The notes under the pieces: generated by a model
What the model saw: the letters and a program-made list of their open reading frames with translations, nothing else
What the model was told of the DNA's origin: nothing
Databases searched by the model: none
Part shown: positions 47,346 to 57,758 of the stretch, piece after piece
Layout: the number at the start of each line of letters is the position of its first letter
Position numbering within the stretch: the first letter of the stretch is position 1
Assembly (NCBI RefSeq): GCF_963966145.1
Contig: NC_091047.1
Coordinates: forward strand, 6,758,001 to 6,822,000
Length of the DNA: 64,000 nucleotides
Origin: Tenebrio molitor
Lineage: Eukaryota; Arthropoda; Insecta; Coleoptera; Tenebrionidae
Reading direction: 5' to 3'
Program-made: the position numbers and the translations under genes

Positions 47346-48545
47346 ACACATGTTGACATCACTCACGAACAAACAACTTTCTAACCTTACTTTCTTAAAT
47401 TTCTTTTTTCTGGCTTTCGTTTATAAAATACTAGGTACTTTTTTTTTATATGTATAATAGTCGACTATGTTGCTAAATTGCTGAAATTTGAAATATCTTC
47501 TTCAAAGAAATTGTGCTTTTCCTACATATCCTTACATTTGAAAAAAAAAAGTTAGGGCTGGTTGCGCACTTCCGGGAGGAGATATGCAAAAAGCATATGC
47601 ACCAAATTGTTGGCAAGCAAAAACAAAAATCGACCTGTTTCGGGATTTTTTACAAAAATCGCCCATGTTCAAGTTATGAATTTTCCACACTGTATATCCT
47701 TCAAGCAGTAACATTTTTGCCCTGAAATTATGCTCTAATTAATGTATTCTAGTGCATTTTGTAGTGTCGGGTTAATTTCACGTGTTTAGTTAATCACGCA
47801 TTTGATTACGATTAACTTAATTTCGCTTCTGTAAACTGGCCCCTAACAGTTTCTTAACAGATAACGTGTAAGTTTTTCTTTTTTAAATAAATTGAAATAA
47901 TTTTCTCTAAGTATTTTTATTTTCCATTAATGGTTATCATACTCGTAGGTACCGTAACAGCACAAAAAAATCCCATCGAGAATAGCTATGAAAAAGAAAG
48001 TGCTGTGTCTTTGATTAAGAAATTTGTCACGCATTTTTGGAATCCTGAAATGGGTTATTTAAATAAACAATTACAGTGCACAAGCCTATTATGGACTATG
48101 TCATAGCTATCCTTGATGGCATTTTTTTTGCTCTTACGGTATGTGTCTATCCTGCATTCAGAAAAAAATGTTGTCAAGCAGGCGCTGGTTTTCTCTCTCG
48201 TTTACAAACGCAAGTCGTCATTATAGCTAGCATGTTTTGACATTTTGTCTAGATGCATAACATCACTGTGATCATTATTTTATTCTAAATTAAAGCATTA
48301 AATCAAATTAAATCCATCACGGAACACTAAGAAAACAAAAAAAATGGTCGTTGATTGTTTAAAAGCAGAATCGTTTTCTTTTTGGAAAAGAAATAAGTAA
48401 CAGGAGTGCTTCATCGCTAAATAAATGACATTTCACCTCTTGACATGCCTTGACAATTGATCTACGTTATTGAAAACAAATGCAAGCACAAGGTCTCTTA
48501 ACTAGAAAATTTTTGAACACACTTGTAATACTTGTCCCGATGATA
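47346..48545. other. AT-rich DNA, nothing recognised
   Basis: Aside from the repeat-like segment at 47620-47695 and a small palindrome ATATGCAAAAAGCATAT at 47581-47597, no structure is seen. Confidence 0.4.
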
Positions 48546-48913
48546 TCGGGCGTTCAAATGAAATCCTGGGCTGAGTAGGCGTTAGAAAAATTTAACCGTT
48601 TAGAACAGTGTAAAGTTTGAATTTCCCGCCTTTTGACACGAATGACATTTGTTTATGTTTAATCGGGACATAATTGAACATGTTAGTTTTCAGCAAACGG
48701 TGCCCTTAGATATTTGCTTCGAGAATAGGAATCGTTACGTTATTCTATTTTTGATGTAAAACATTGCAAAGAAAGAAAAAAAAAAGAAAACTTTTTTGGC
48801 TCTAAATTTTAGGTTAGCTGTCAACATGCTCCAATTAATCTACGCTTTAAAAAAGCACAACAATTGACGGTTTCCAACGCCTTCCCAGCCCAGGATTTCA
48901 TTTGAACGCGCGA
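48546..48913. repeat. TA-flanked MITE, CGTTCAAATGAAATCC end family
   Basis: The left end TCGGGCGTTCAAATGAAATC and right end (inverse) TCGCGCGTTCAAATGAAATC match over about 28 bases, with TA at 48544-48545 and 48914-48915. The 368-bp interior has no coding capacity. Similar ends (GCGTTCAAA) appear singly near 16.63, 19.06, 41.71 and 41.89 kb. Confidence 0.75.
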
Positions 48914-48915
48914 TA

Positions 48916-49560
48916 TAACCGATGAATTTTTCCTATACCTACACTGCGACTTCAGTCAATCACTACATTACTTAAATTTAATTAAATTAATTCGGCGTTT
49001 GTTGTTATTTTCTTATACAGTAAATGGTATTTACAATCTTCTAAATATTATTATAAAAGAATTTGAATATTTTAACAGTGTAGGTAAGTAAGCTGGCCTT
49101 CCACATGCGTCTTGTATTTGCAAATAAAACATTTATATTTAAATTAATATAATATGTACTAGTTTATTGTATTTCAAATATTTTTCTACATGTGAATAAT
49201 ATTTATTGGATTGTGTACGGAATGCATGAAAGCTTATCATTTCAAATTTGGATTTTATGCAGGAAAATTTTAAATAACGTCAATGTTAATGCTGATTGAA
49301 TAATTAATCAACTTAAATTACAACGTTTCATGCATCCAACGTAGAATTACATTCCAATTTTTCTATTTTGTTTTCATTTAAAGCTTATAACTCATAATTT
49401 TTTCAATTTTCAGTTTTCAGAGGTAAATTATTATTTGATAATAATATAAAGAGAAGAAAAATGAACAATTTAATCGTAAAATGCATTTAAATTACTCCGT
49501 GGTTGCTATAATAAAACCTTGTCTAAACACGAAATTTAATTATTGTTCTGATGTTGGCAT
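48916..49560. other. AT-rich DNA, nothing recognised
   Basis: No frame or repeat of note. Confidence 0.4.
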
Positions 49561-50780
49561 TGCTGGTAAAACGCGTCGTTTGGTGTAAGAGAGCTTTTAA
49601 TTATTGAGAGGGAGATGAGCCGCGTACAGAGGTTTCTTGCAAAACTTCAAATGTACATTATTTAGTGAGTATTTAGCAAATTTTTATGTTAATTTGTCTT
49701 CGAAATTTTCGCGATAAAAATCTTTCGGTGCCGATATTGTACCGCGTCTTCAATTAAAACTTTCACCATCTCCTCTTCCCGGGGCTGTTTGTTTGTGGCT
49801 TATTAAGTAATTTAAAAAAAATCCCTTATAAATTTTAATTCAGAGTTATTAACGTCGGTCGGTCCCGAAGAACTCCTTTTAACATGTCATAATTCGACAG
49901 AAACTGGCTTCAAATTCCGCGGGATTACTTGAAATTTAGGAGGAAGCGGGGCACTAATTTGGGGCGAGCGCCGCCAACACCACCGATATTAATAATTATA
50001 AATAACTTCTCATTAGGGGTGCGCGCCCTGTAAATTCGAATTAGCCCCTGACAATATCGTCAATAACGTTGCGAACGTAATGGGCCAATATTTCGCATCC
50101 GTTTCGAAAATAAAAGGCGGCTGAGTCGTCGGCGGCGTTATCAAAAGCGTCCGCATCGGATTACCGCCATCCCCAAAACGTAGACCACCTGGGGGACGAG
50201 TGCTGCCCCCGAGCATCGCCCCTTTCGTCTCAAAAAAGCCCGTTCCGCGGACAGAGAGCGCGGCTTACCGGACTCATTGGTCGACGTGTGTGCCCCAAGA
50301 CCCTCCTCCGGCGGAAGTCCGATTCCTCCACGTGGCCGGCGATCACGTGGTGCACCTCCTTCCAGCATTGGCTGTCACATGGCCAATACTCGATATCTCC
50401 GGGTCCGCCCCGACACCTGTCGGCGTCTTTTTGTTTTTCTACGACACGCTTCTTACCTACACGCTGGCCGCCATCTTCTTAAAGGGTTGAATTAAACATC
50501 GGAGAGGCCTGGTCAATAGACGGGGCTGTAAAAAGTGCCCCGAAAAATTCCGGTGCGGTTCAATTATGGACGACAAAACAGGACGGTATCAATTTTGCAG
50601 CGGTTTTGTTCGTCTTCGGACGATCTGATGGAATACGAAGTGAAATTTTTAATAAAGGGGATTTATGATGGACGATCTGTTTGGGGACGCGAACACCTAA
50701 TGGTGGTCGCGGGAAAAAATTTAGGAGGCGACAAGAGATAAATCGACTTTGACATTGTCTTTACGATGCTTTAATTATTG
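49561..50780. other. GC-richer island with two E-boxes
   Basis: CACGTG occurs at 50329-50334 and 50344-50349, fifteen bases apart. Frames of 64-96 codons are open in several phases and on both strands around 50140-50490 without recognised products. Candidate regulatory DNA. Confidence 0.3.
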
Positions 50781-52140
50781 TATGCAACAAGTGTTTATGG
50801 CCAATATTTCACGGCGATTGCGTTTGAGGTTAAATCCTGGAAATAAAGCTCGAGCTTTCCAACTTTCTGGTTAGCTTTAAAATGTATTCGAAAAATTATG
50901 GCCACCAGGGCTTGACTAATGTGAGGGGTTCCGCCAGCATGAATGGATAATTTTATCGCCAAACTACAGCACGAATCGACGAGAAAGTGCTGCGACGACC
51001 GCACGATTTTATAAATATTTTATATGTATTTTCACTTAAAAAATTTATTGAAAATTATTGAAATACCTCTTCCTGTTATTATTTTAATACGAATATTTCA
51101 AGAGCTAAACTTCAACGAATAAAAGAGTTACTACCAGAGAATAAAATTAAAATTCTCATGATTATAATTCAATAGAGACTAGTTTGTTAATCTCACAAAA
51201 CGACTCGTTTGGTAAAAATTGGGGGCCAAAAAATCTGGGAAAACTTTTGCGAATTTTGCAAAATGTTATAGAGAAAATCAATTGGCGAGTTCTTCCACTT
51301 GATATCCACACGTATTTCAGATACACCCTGTATATTGTGCACTTTAAGTTAAGAAAAAAACTTTGCTAAGCATTTGTTATCATTTTAAATTATGGTTTGG
51401 TTTTGTACTATTTTTTGTTTCCTGATAAAATACAAAAATAAAAAATAATTGTTTTATTTATTGCCGCCCTAAATTTGAAGGTTTCATCAAAAATTAGGAA
51501 CTTACATTCATTAAAAATAGATAAAAAAATACTCCCACAATTTAATGTTTCTTCGTACATCATTTTTTGTCTGCCACACTCCCGAATCTCCGCGAAAAAT
51601 GCATATTTCGATTGAATCTGCATAAAATAATACAGTCTTGGGTATTACCTTTAATAATAAAACATAAAAAAAGGGACGACTAAGGAAGATGAAAGCGAAA
51701 AAACTAGTTAATTTACACAGAACATCACATTGGAGCATTTTAATGATAGATGTGTCAACAATCGAGGTTTCTCAGAATATTTCCAAAAAAGTTTCAAATA
51801 TTAAAGGAAAAAGAAAGCAATTGTCAACATAAAGTGCAAGGCAGTTGAAAATAATCCGTGTAAGATGCAGAATAACGAGACAAATTGTCATTGTTGGAGA
51901 ACATTTTTATCTTGCCTCTAATGTCGGGGATTTTACAAAAGACGAGAACTTTGCTCCCAATGAAGTTAAATGTGTGGCAAAAAAAGTGATTTTTTTTAAT
52001 AATATTAACTGAAATTCTGTTTATAGCTCATCCTTTACCAAAAGTTATACTGAAAGAACAATATACTTTTATGCCTTTTTAACTAGCTGAGGCGCTTTTC
52101 TGTATTAATAAACTGTTTTCTAAATAACCTCTTTTAACGT
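50781..52140. other. AT-rich DNA with one lone transposon end
   Basis: ATACACCCTGTATA at 51321-51334 is an isolated right-type end. Several 60-75-codon frames are unconvincing. Confidence 0.4.
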
Positions 52141-52141
52141 C

Positions 52142-52788
52142 AAGATCATTTGTGAAGGCTATTCAGATTCAAATTCAAAAGAAATGACTCCTGTCATTTC
52201 AAAGGAAATAGCAGAAGAAATAAAATTGAACCTGAAGAAGGCACCGGACGATGATTTAATTACTGGGCAAATTCTGAAGCAATTATCGCGAAAAGGAATT
52301 GCCCTGCTCTTAATGAACTTAACGAAGACAAATCGGTACATATCAACTTTACTAAGAAAAGATTGAACAATCCCCCAACACTGGTCATAAAAAAATCGTA
52401 ACTTCTTCTGAAAAGAAAGTCAAATACCTTGAGATGATATTGGACACCAAACTTAAATGGAATGACCACGTAAAAAAGGAAAAAGCACAAGGCAACATAG
52501 AATTCTAGCAACATAAATAGCTCAGAGGAAAACACTCCAGCCTGTCTCTTTACAATAAAATTCTGATCTATAGTCAAATTCTTAGACCTACTATATGGAA
52601 TACAACTCTAGGAGTACACGAAAGATAGTGATATCAAGATAATACAAACATTCCAAAATAAAATCCTGTCTGCTATTATAAATGTACCATGATATGTCAG
52701 AAATGCTTCATTATCATTACCTCCTCGAAAACGTTTTTCAGTTGCTGGACAATCAACACCTGCTCCAAAGACTGAAGAGGACAAAGCC

Positions 52789-52789
<1 letters not shown>
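52142..52789 (+). pseudogene. Jockey-like non-LTR retrotransposon relic, reverse transcriptase internally deleted
   Basis: The plus strand reads KEIAEEIKLNLKKAPDDDLI and then TGQILKQLSRKGIALL, the start of the reverse transcriptase domain of jockey-type LINEs (family norm KAPG-D-I). It then jumps directly to LNEDKSVHINFTKK, VKYLEMILDTKLKWNDHV, SLYNKILIYSQILRP and HYLLENVFQLLDNQ-type segments, which lie C-terminal of the catalytic core. The part that carries the catalytic Y/F-x-D-D box is therefore missing, and the later pieces are in shifted frames. Such elements copy themselves through RNA at the target site. This copy is dead. It ends at the (TTA)n tract belonging to the oppositely oriented element. 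Confidence 0.8.
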
Positions 52790-52819
<30 letters not shown>

Positions 52820-52820
52820 T
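52790..52820. repeat. (TTA)n microsatellite, 3' tail of the minus-strand retrotransposon
   Basis: About ten TTA/ATT units. Read on the minus strand it is an (AAT)n tail directly after the 3' UTR of the element at 52821-53415, as expected for some non-LTR elements. Confidence 0.7.
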
Positions 52821-53415
52821 GGTATGTTGGTTAACAGGTTGTACACCCAAACAAAAACCAACAGTAAACAGCGTTATACAATGCAACAGCTCAAAAAGCG
52901 ACTGTGTACCCGTTACGGGAAACGCTCAATTAAACCTCTGAAATGCAGGTAATCAATCTCTTAAATTGTCCAAGACTAATCACAAAAATATCGCACTCAC
53001 TACAGTTGCTATTGAATAATGTGCAGGCAGTATAAAGAGGGGAACGATGCAGTATATTAGTAACTGCTCGCGGAACATAAAAAAAACGACCAGATCTAAG
53101 ATTTGCCCGAGGCACATTGAAATAAATTTGGGATAACAAGAAGGGAGAATTAATGATGCCGTGTATGATCTTATATAGAAATATCAGAAAGCTATCATTA
53201 CGTCTCATATTGAGAGAACGCAGATTTGCCATATCATAAAGAACAGAATTAGGAGTACCTCTTGGAGGAAATTCCGCAATTAACTTTAACAGAAGATACT
53301 TGGCAAACTTCCTCTGAACCGAGTCCAAAGCATCAACACCTCTTCAATAGATCGGCGACCATACATTTGAACTTATGTTGTGATATGTCAAAAAGTAGAG
53401 TACTGTGCGAAGGTA
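52821..53415 (-). pseudogene. 5'-truncated non-LTR retrotransposon, C-terminal part (minus strand)
   Basis: The 132-codon minus frame 52930-53328 (DSVQRKFAKYLLLKL, FLYKIIHGIINSPFLLSQ, IYFNVPRANLRSGRFF) matches the conserved region downstream of the reverse transcriptase in jockey/CR1-type elements. The frame continues 5' past a single in-frame TGA as VLYFLTYHN and SSNVWSPIY, which is again typical. Coding similarity stops near 53415, so the catalytic domain is lost by 5' truncation, the normal outcome of incomplete reverse transcription. A 3' UTR of about 110 bases leads to an (AAT)n tail. Confidence 0.8.
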
Positions 53416-53730
53416 ATGTTAGTTATTAACCCTCAGAACTAACTAAAGGAGGTCGTTGGACTAAATTTAGCTGATAAGTATTTAGAATGAAGAGATATTA
53501 GAAATATGTTGATGGTTTATCTTCCAGAGGAGTTTTAACATGTAAGCACCATGGTGTATTAAAAAAAAAAGATGTTTTCATTTGTGAAATGGTTATGCAG
53601 ATACCAACGATCCACCACTTGTTGATTCAAGTTAGTTAAATAATACATTATACAAATTCTATATTAACTAAAGTGGTATAAGTTGTTACAACAAAAACAA
53701 CACTTTAATTTTGTCAAATTGACGCATTCA
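53416..53730. other. Spacer, nothing recognised
   Basis: AT-rich, no frame or repeat of note. Confidence 0.4.
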
Positions 53731-53744
53731 ACGAACGGTTAATG

Positions 53745-53820
53745 ATGGCTATTACTCGTGAGGGTGATTTTGTATTACGAGCCGAAGGCGAATGGCGTAA
53801 TTCATCCGCGAGTAGAATAC
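53745..53820. repeat. Small imperfect foldback, ACTCGTGAGGGTGA arms
   Basis: The left arm TACTCGTGAGGGTGATTT and right arm AATTCATCCGCGAGTAG are imperfect inverses around the centre GAGCCGAAGGCGAATGGCG. It resembles in style, but not in sequence, the foldback at 56739. Confidence 0.45.
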
Positions 53821-54219
53821 TATACTTTTTCTACGACTATGAAGAGAAAGTGATTCTGATTATTAGATAAACTGAAACTGACGTTTGAAAGTGACGTTTT
53901 AAAATTTTTACTTTGCATATTCGATACCATTGGATTAAAATTTGCGGTTGGACTTCATAAACTAGTTGCTATGATATTTGCAGTGAGTTTTGAAATTATT
54001 ATCAACGGACCGCAGGTGATGCCTGTTATCTAATAAAAAACACATTAATCGTTACAGTATTATACAATAGGAGTAGAAAAAAAATTGTTATGTAACATAA
54101 CTTTTAATGTATTTGTGTTTAAATTAAAATAACCTAAAAAAATTACATTAATTTAGATGTCAACTTCATGTCAAATTAAAAAAAAAAAAATAAAACCAAC
54201 AGTGTTTCAAAAAAATATA
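53821..54219. other. AT-rich spacer, nothing recognised
   Basis: A run of A residues near 54175-54190; no frame of note. Confidence 0.4.
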
Positions 54220-54221
54220 TA

Positions 54222-55625
54222 CAGGGTGTCCCAGAACTGGCTCCCCAGAGAAAAAAAGGAGCCTTAGGGCGAATATATTAACGTGTATTTTGAAGAAAAA
54301 AAGTCCTATCTCAAATGATAACCGAGAAAAGACATTCCGAAGTTGACCACTGAGAGTTGAGCATCATTAAGGTGGAATAATCGCAATTTTGCGTTGCCTA
54401 GGTTTCCTTTTTATCCGTAAACCTCTATAATTCTGTCCATTAGATTTGGTCCACTACATTTATTAGAATGATTCTTTACGTCAGTTTGACATTTGTTATA
54501 CAATTTCGCTGCGATATTTAATTCAAGTGTATCATTTAACATGTATTCTTCCTCTGAGTACGTAGATATGATTCTTACTTTTGCGCGATGTGGGAACAAT
54601 GCACGTGAAGCAGTAAGGCTGTACCGTGAACAATTTCCACAAAGACAAAGTCATCCGGATCATAAAACAATCCTGAAATTAATCGCTCGGGGTCGAGAAA
54701 CGGGTCAGATGCAGCCAGTTCGAAGAAGAAGTTGGGGGTACTCCAAGAAATGTAAGGACTGTCGAACACGAGGAAGCCGTATTGAATGTCTTTGAGGAAG
54801 ACGGCACCCGGAGTATTCGAACAGTTTCTCGTGAAATGGGTTTATCCAAGAGTTCGGTGCAGAGAGTTCCAGCTGATAATAGGAGGCATCCGTACCACTA
54901 TACAGGAGTACAACATCTTCTGCCAGAGGATTATCCAATTAGGCGAGAGTTTTATCTATGGTTAATAAACCAAAACGATGCTCCACACTTCTTGTCACGG
55001 ATACTGTTTTCTGATGAGTCGCTATTTTGCCGGTAAGGTTGTTCCAGTTATCACAACCTTCATATCTGGGCAGAGGGAAATCCAAGAGAATTATTTCCCA
55101 GAGGTTTTCAACATAGGTTTTCTGTTAATTTGTGGACTTGGCTCTTAGGCGATCGTTTGGCAAGTATAAGCGTGGTGGATCTTTCCATTTGTTAAAATTC
55201 CGAATCCCCGGCTCTAGATTGGACGGTTTGAATTCCCCTCAAGATTAACGGGGGCAATATATGATCAGTTCATTGGCACGGAGCGGAGCTACCTGATTTA
55301 CTTGAAATTGTACCTCTTGCTTATCGCATAAATGACTGGTTCCAGCATTTTAGCAGAAACGTTCGGGAAATTTTGGATAACCAATATCCACAGCGCTGGA
55401 TCGGTCGAGGAGATCAGATCAGAGATCAGAGATTTTTTGTTGTTGTTTAGCAACCGATCGGATTTTTTAGTAACACCTGAGGACGAGCTTCCGGGATTGG
55501 TGAAATTAAAAACTTTATAACTCGGTAATTTGAGCTAGCACAAAATTTATTTTAGTCAATTTGGAGTCTCTTTTGTTGTCGGCACATGCCTGTTTTCTCT
55601 GGGGAGCCAGTTCTGGGACACCCTG
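54222..55625 (+). mobile_element. Tc1/mariner-type transposon with perfect 34-bp TIRs
   Basis: The ends are perfect inverted repeats: CAGGGTGTCCCAGAACTGGC... at 54222-54254 and its inverse at 55593-55625, with TA on both sides (54220-54221 and 55626-55627) that extends the match by a base or more. The element is 1404 bp, a normal size for a complete copy. It contains a transposase gene in broken form (see 54541-55440). A terminal fragment of the same family lies at 25019-25193. Perfect ends with a dead gene suggest the copy could still have been moved by a transposase supplied in trans. Confidence 0.93.
54541..55440 (+). pseudogene. Broken transposase of the 54.2-kb transposon
   Basis: Translation likely begins at the ATG 54541 (MYSSSEYVDMILTFARCGNN), which starts a helix-turn-helix domain (REAVRLYREQFPQR, then ILKLIARGRETGQM). 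Near 54735 a frameshift moves the reading frame. It continues VLNVFEEDGTRSIRTVSREM, then RRHPYHYTGVQHL and LFSDESLFCR with the first catalytic Asp. After a stop come HNLHIWAEGNPREL, VNLWTWLLGDRL, a scrambled stretch and NVREILDNQYPQRWIGRG. The DGAP-H segment with the second catalytic Asp is deleted just before FSRNVREI. The SPDL third-Asp motif is absent, replaced by unrelated sequence (GDQIRDQRFF). The enzyme cannot be functional. Confidence 0.85.
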
Positions 55626-55627
55626 TA

Positions 55628-55864
55628 TATAAACGATCCACGAAGGCGATGAAACTGAATAACTGGTTGCGTTTCAATGTTTGTAAGGCCTATTATCACT
55701 CGTGAATAACCCTGTATTTATAAATTTGACAGTTCATATTTTGTAACAGCTGAAAGCAACAAAGGTAATACCGTTTATAGCTAGACTAAAAAAAAGTAAA
55801 CTGATCTTCAAAAATTCAAAATTTACTTTAATATAAAATGTATTTCTTTGATCCATATTGGTTG
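55628..55864. other. Spacer between transposon and MITE, nothing recognised
   Basis: A 73-codon minus frame (55734-55955) runs into the MITE and is not credible. Confidence 0.4.
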
Positions 55865-55866
55865 TA

Positions 55867-56005
55867 TCGGGTGTTTTTTTTTTTAACCTCAAAGTAGGCG
55901 TTGAAGAGTCGACTGTGAACGCACTATACGCACTATACGGATACGGTGTGTTCACAGTCGACTCTTCAACGGCTACTTTGAGGTGAAATTAAAAAAAACA
56001 CCCGA
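55867..56005. repeat. TA-flanked hairpin MITE, TCGGGTG-end family, copy 2
   Basis: The two arms of about 60 bases are near-perfect inverses: both carry TCGGGTGTTTTTTTT, CCTCAAAGTAG, CGTTGAAGAGTCGACTGTGA. The short loop contains a tandem ACGCACTAT duplication. TA flanks the element at 55865-55866 and 56006-56007. Total 139 bp. It is the full-arm relative of the element at 1213-1354. A transcript would form a long stable hairpin. Confidence 0.85.
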
Positions 56006-56010
56006 TAGTA

Positions 56011-56252
56011 CAGTTGGCTTCAAAAAAAACGGGAAATGAAATTTGACCTAATGTGAATTGGAAATTTAATTTGTCAATTTATGTCAATTTGTGTCTGTTT
56101 GACAGTAGTATTTGTATTTGCATAACTGACATTTCTGACACATAAGAGTAGTTTTTTAACCTAAATTCTAAAAGACCGTTTCAAACTATAAAAATTTAAT
56201 AAAATTTGACAGAACTTTTTCTGACAGTTCCCTTTTTTTTTGAAGCCAACCG
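56011..56252. repeat. TA-flanked MITE, GTTGGCTTCAAAAAAAA end family
   Basis: The ends CAGTTGGCTTCAAAAAAAAC and (inverse) CGGTTGGCTTCAAAAAAAAA match over about 25 bases, and TTTGACA segments continue inward. TA lies at 56009-56010 and 56253-56254. Only one base (G at 56008) separates its left TA from the right TA of the preceding MITE. The 242-bp element has no coding capacity. Confidence 0.75.
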
Positions 56253-56254
56253 TA

Positions 56255-56738
56255 TGAGTATACGAATATTTACTGTTTTACGCTTTAAATAAACCATAAC
56301 AGTGCCTAGGTACAAATTACTCAGTTTATGACCCATGCACATAATTAATTTTATAACTTGAAAAATTCCAATGTTTTATCTAGTAAATGGTTTATAGCAG
56401 CAAAGTATTTAATATTTTTTTAGAATTTGCGTCTCTAATAGGTCTATTATTGTATTCAATTTGGAGTCGTTCATGGCTATCTGCTATCTATTAAAGCACG
56501 AGTGCTTTAATAGATCTCTAAGACATTTTTTATCAATATTTCAGTGTATTATTGTCATTTACACCAAAAAACTTTCGATATTAATGTTCAAACTCTACTT
56601 TTTAACATCTGTTGCAGATGTATTTGCATCCGTTACCTTGAATTACCAATTAATACAAAATTCCCTAGAATTTGAAAATATAATTTTTTTATTTAAAAAT
56701 TAAAACAAGGGTGCAAATTCGAAAAAATAATACAAAAA
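56255..56738. other. AT-rich spacer, nothing recognised
   Basis: An 80-codon plus frame (56461-56703) is Leu/Phe-rich by composition and not credible. Confidence 0.4.
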
Positions 56739-56849
56739 ACTCGTTTTATAAGGGCATTGGCGCACTCGTCCCATAGAAAACTCCCCTACGGCTCGTTTTC
56801 TACACTTGGGACTCGTGTGCCAAATCAACCCTTATAATAAAACTCGTTC
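56739..56849. repeat. Foldback with TATAAGGG arms
   Basis: AACTCGTTTTATAAGGG at the left and its near-inverse CCCTTATAATAAAACTCGTT-type sequence at the right enclose further paired segments (GCGCACTCGTCCCA with TGGGACTCGTGTGC, and GAAAAC with GTTTTC). The whole folds into one long imperfect hairpin with a loop around CCCCTACGG. Confidence 0.6.
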
Positions 56850-57528
56850 TTTAATATACTATAATAATTTAATATTTATCTGTTTGTTATTGTAATAAAA
56901 AATATGTTAAAGTCCAAATATCAATTCTTATAGTTAGTCTGTACTTTTAGATTTTCCAGCAACGTTAATTGGTGATTTATGGGAAATTAATGTTCCTAGA
57001 GATAATTAAATTTAGGTTTAATTATCATCGTTTTGATATTATCACTTTACTTCCAATTGTTGATACAAGACGTTGTATTACAGATATTTGAGAGTTGAAA
57101 TTATATTTTTTTAAATGTCAATAAAATGTATTTAAACAGAAAATGTCCCCGAAAATTAAATAGAAAATTTGACAGTAAATAAACAAGAAAATTATTAATA
57201 ATTTATGAAACGAATTATATTACAAAAAATGGTCTGTCAGTATTTGTAAATAACTACATAATATACAACATAATGTAAAAGACAGATACATACATCATTG
57301 TTTAATAAAATTAGGAACATTAACAATAAATTAATTATTTTATTACGAACAGATGCCATGTTCTACATCGAAAACTATTAAACTATAATATTTAATTAAC
57401 TGATTTAACTCATGAATATGACATAATTAAAAATATTGTACACATCAACGTTTATTTTAAGCAAATACATATTTTAAATATCTGGATTAATTAACATTTG
57501 TGTGTTTTATAAAATACTATACGCTGGA
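56850..57528. other. AT-rich DNA, nothing recognised
   Basis: No frame over 60 codons and no repeat structure. Confidence 0.45.
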
Positions 57529-57758
57529 AAAAATAAAACGAGTAAGCCATGATTGTCGTGATTCTGTTGGCAGCGCTAGTTTAAATATTACCGTCTTTGA
57601 CAACCGTCAAGTATTCCTATACCAGAGATTAAAAGATATGTTTCTTTGACAACCGCAATATTCAAAGTAGGGCTGCCAACTAAACCATGATACTGGATTT
57701 AATTTAATTTAATCAACGCCTTATTGGATTTATTTATTATTTTCGATCGCACGGTAGT
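57529..57758. repeat. Shorter relative of the 522-1025 inverted-repeat element
   Basis: The left arm (57529-57610: GAGTAAGCCATGATTGTCG, GTTGGCAGCGCTAGTTTAAA) and right arm (57655-57758: GGGCTGCCAACTAAACC, ending TTCGATCGCACGGTA) are inverted relatives of each other. They match the corresponding arms of the 522-1025 element at the CGATCGCAC end, the GTTGG-AGC block and the TTTAAATATT block. The centre is only about 45 bases. Confidence 0.6.
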
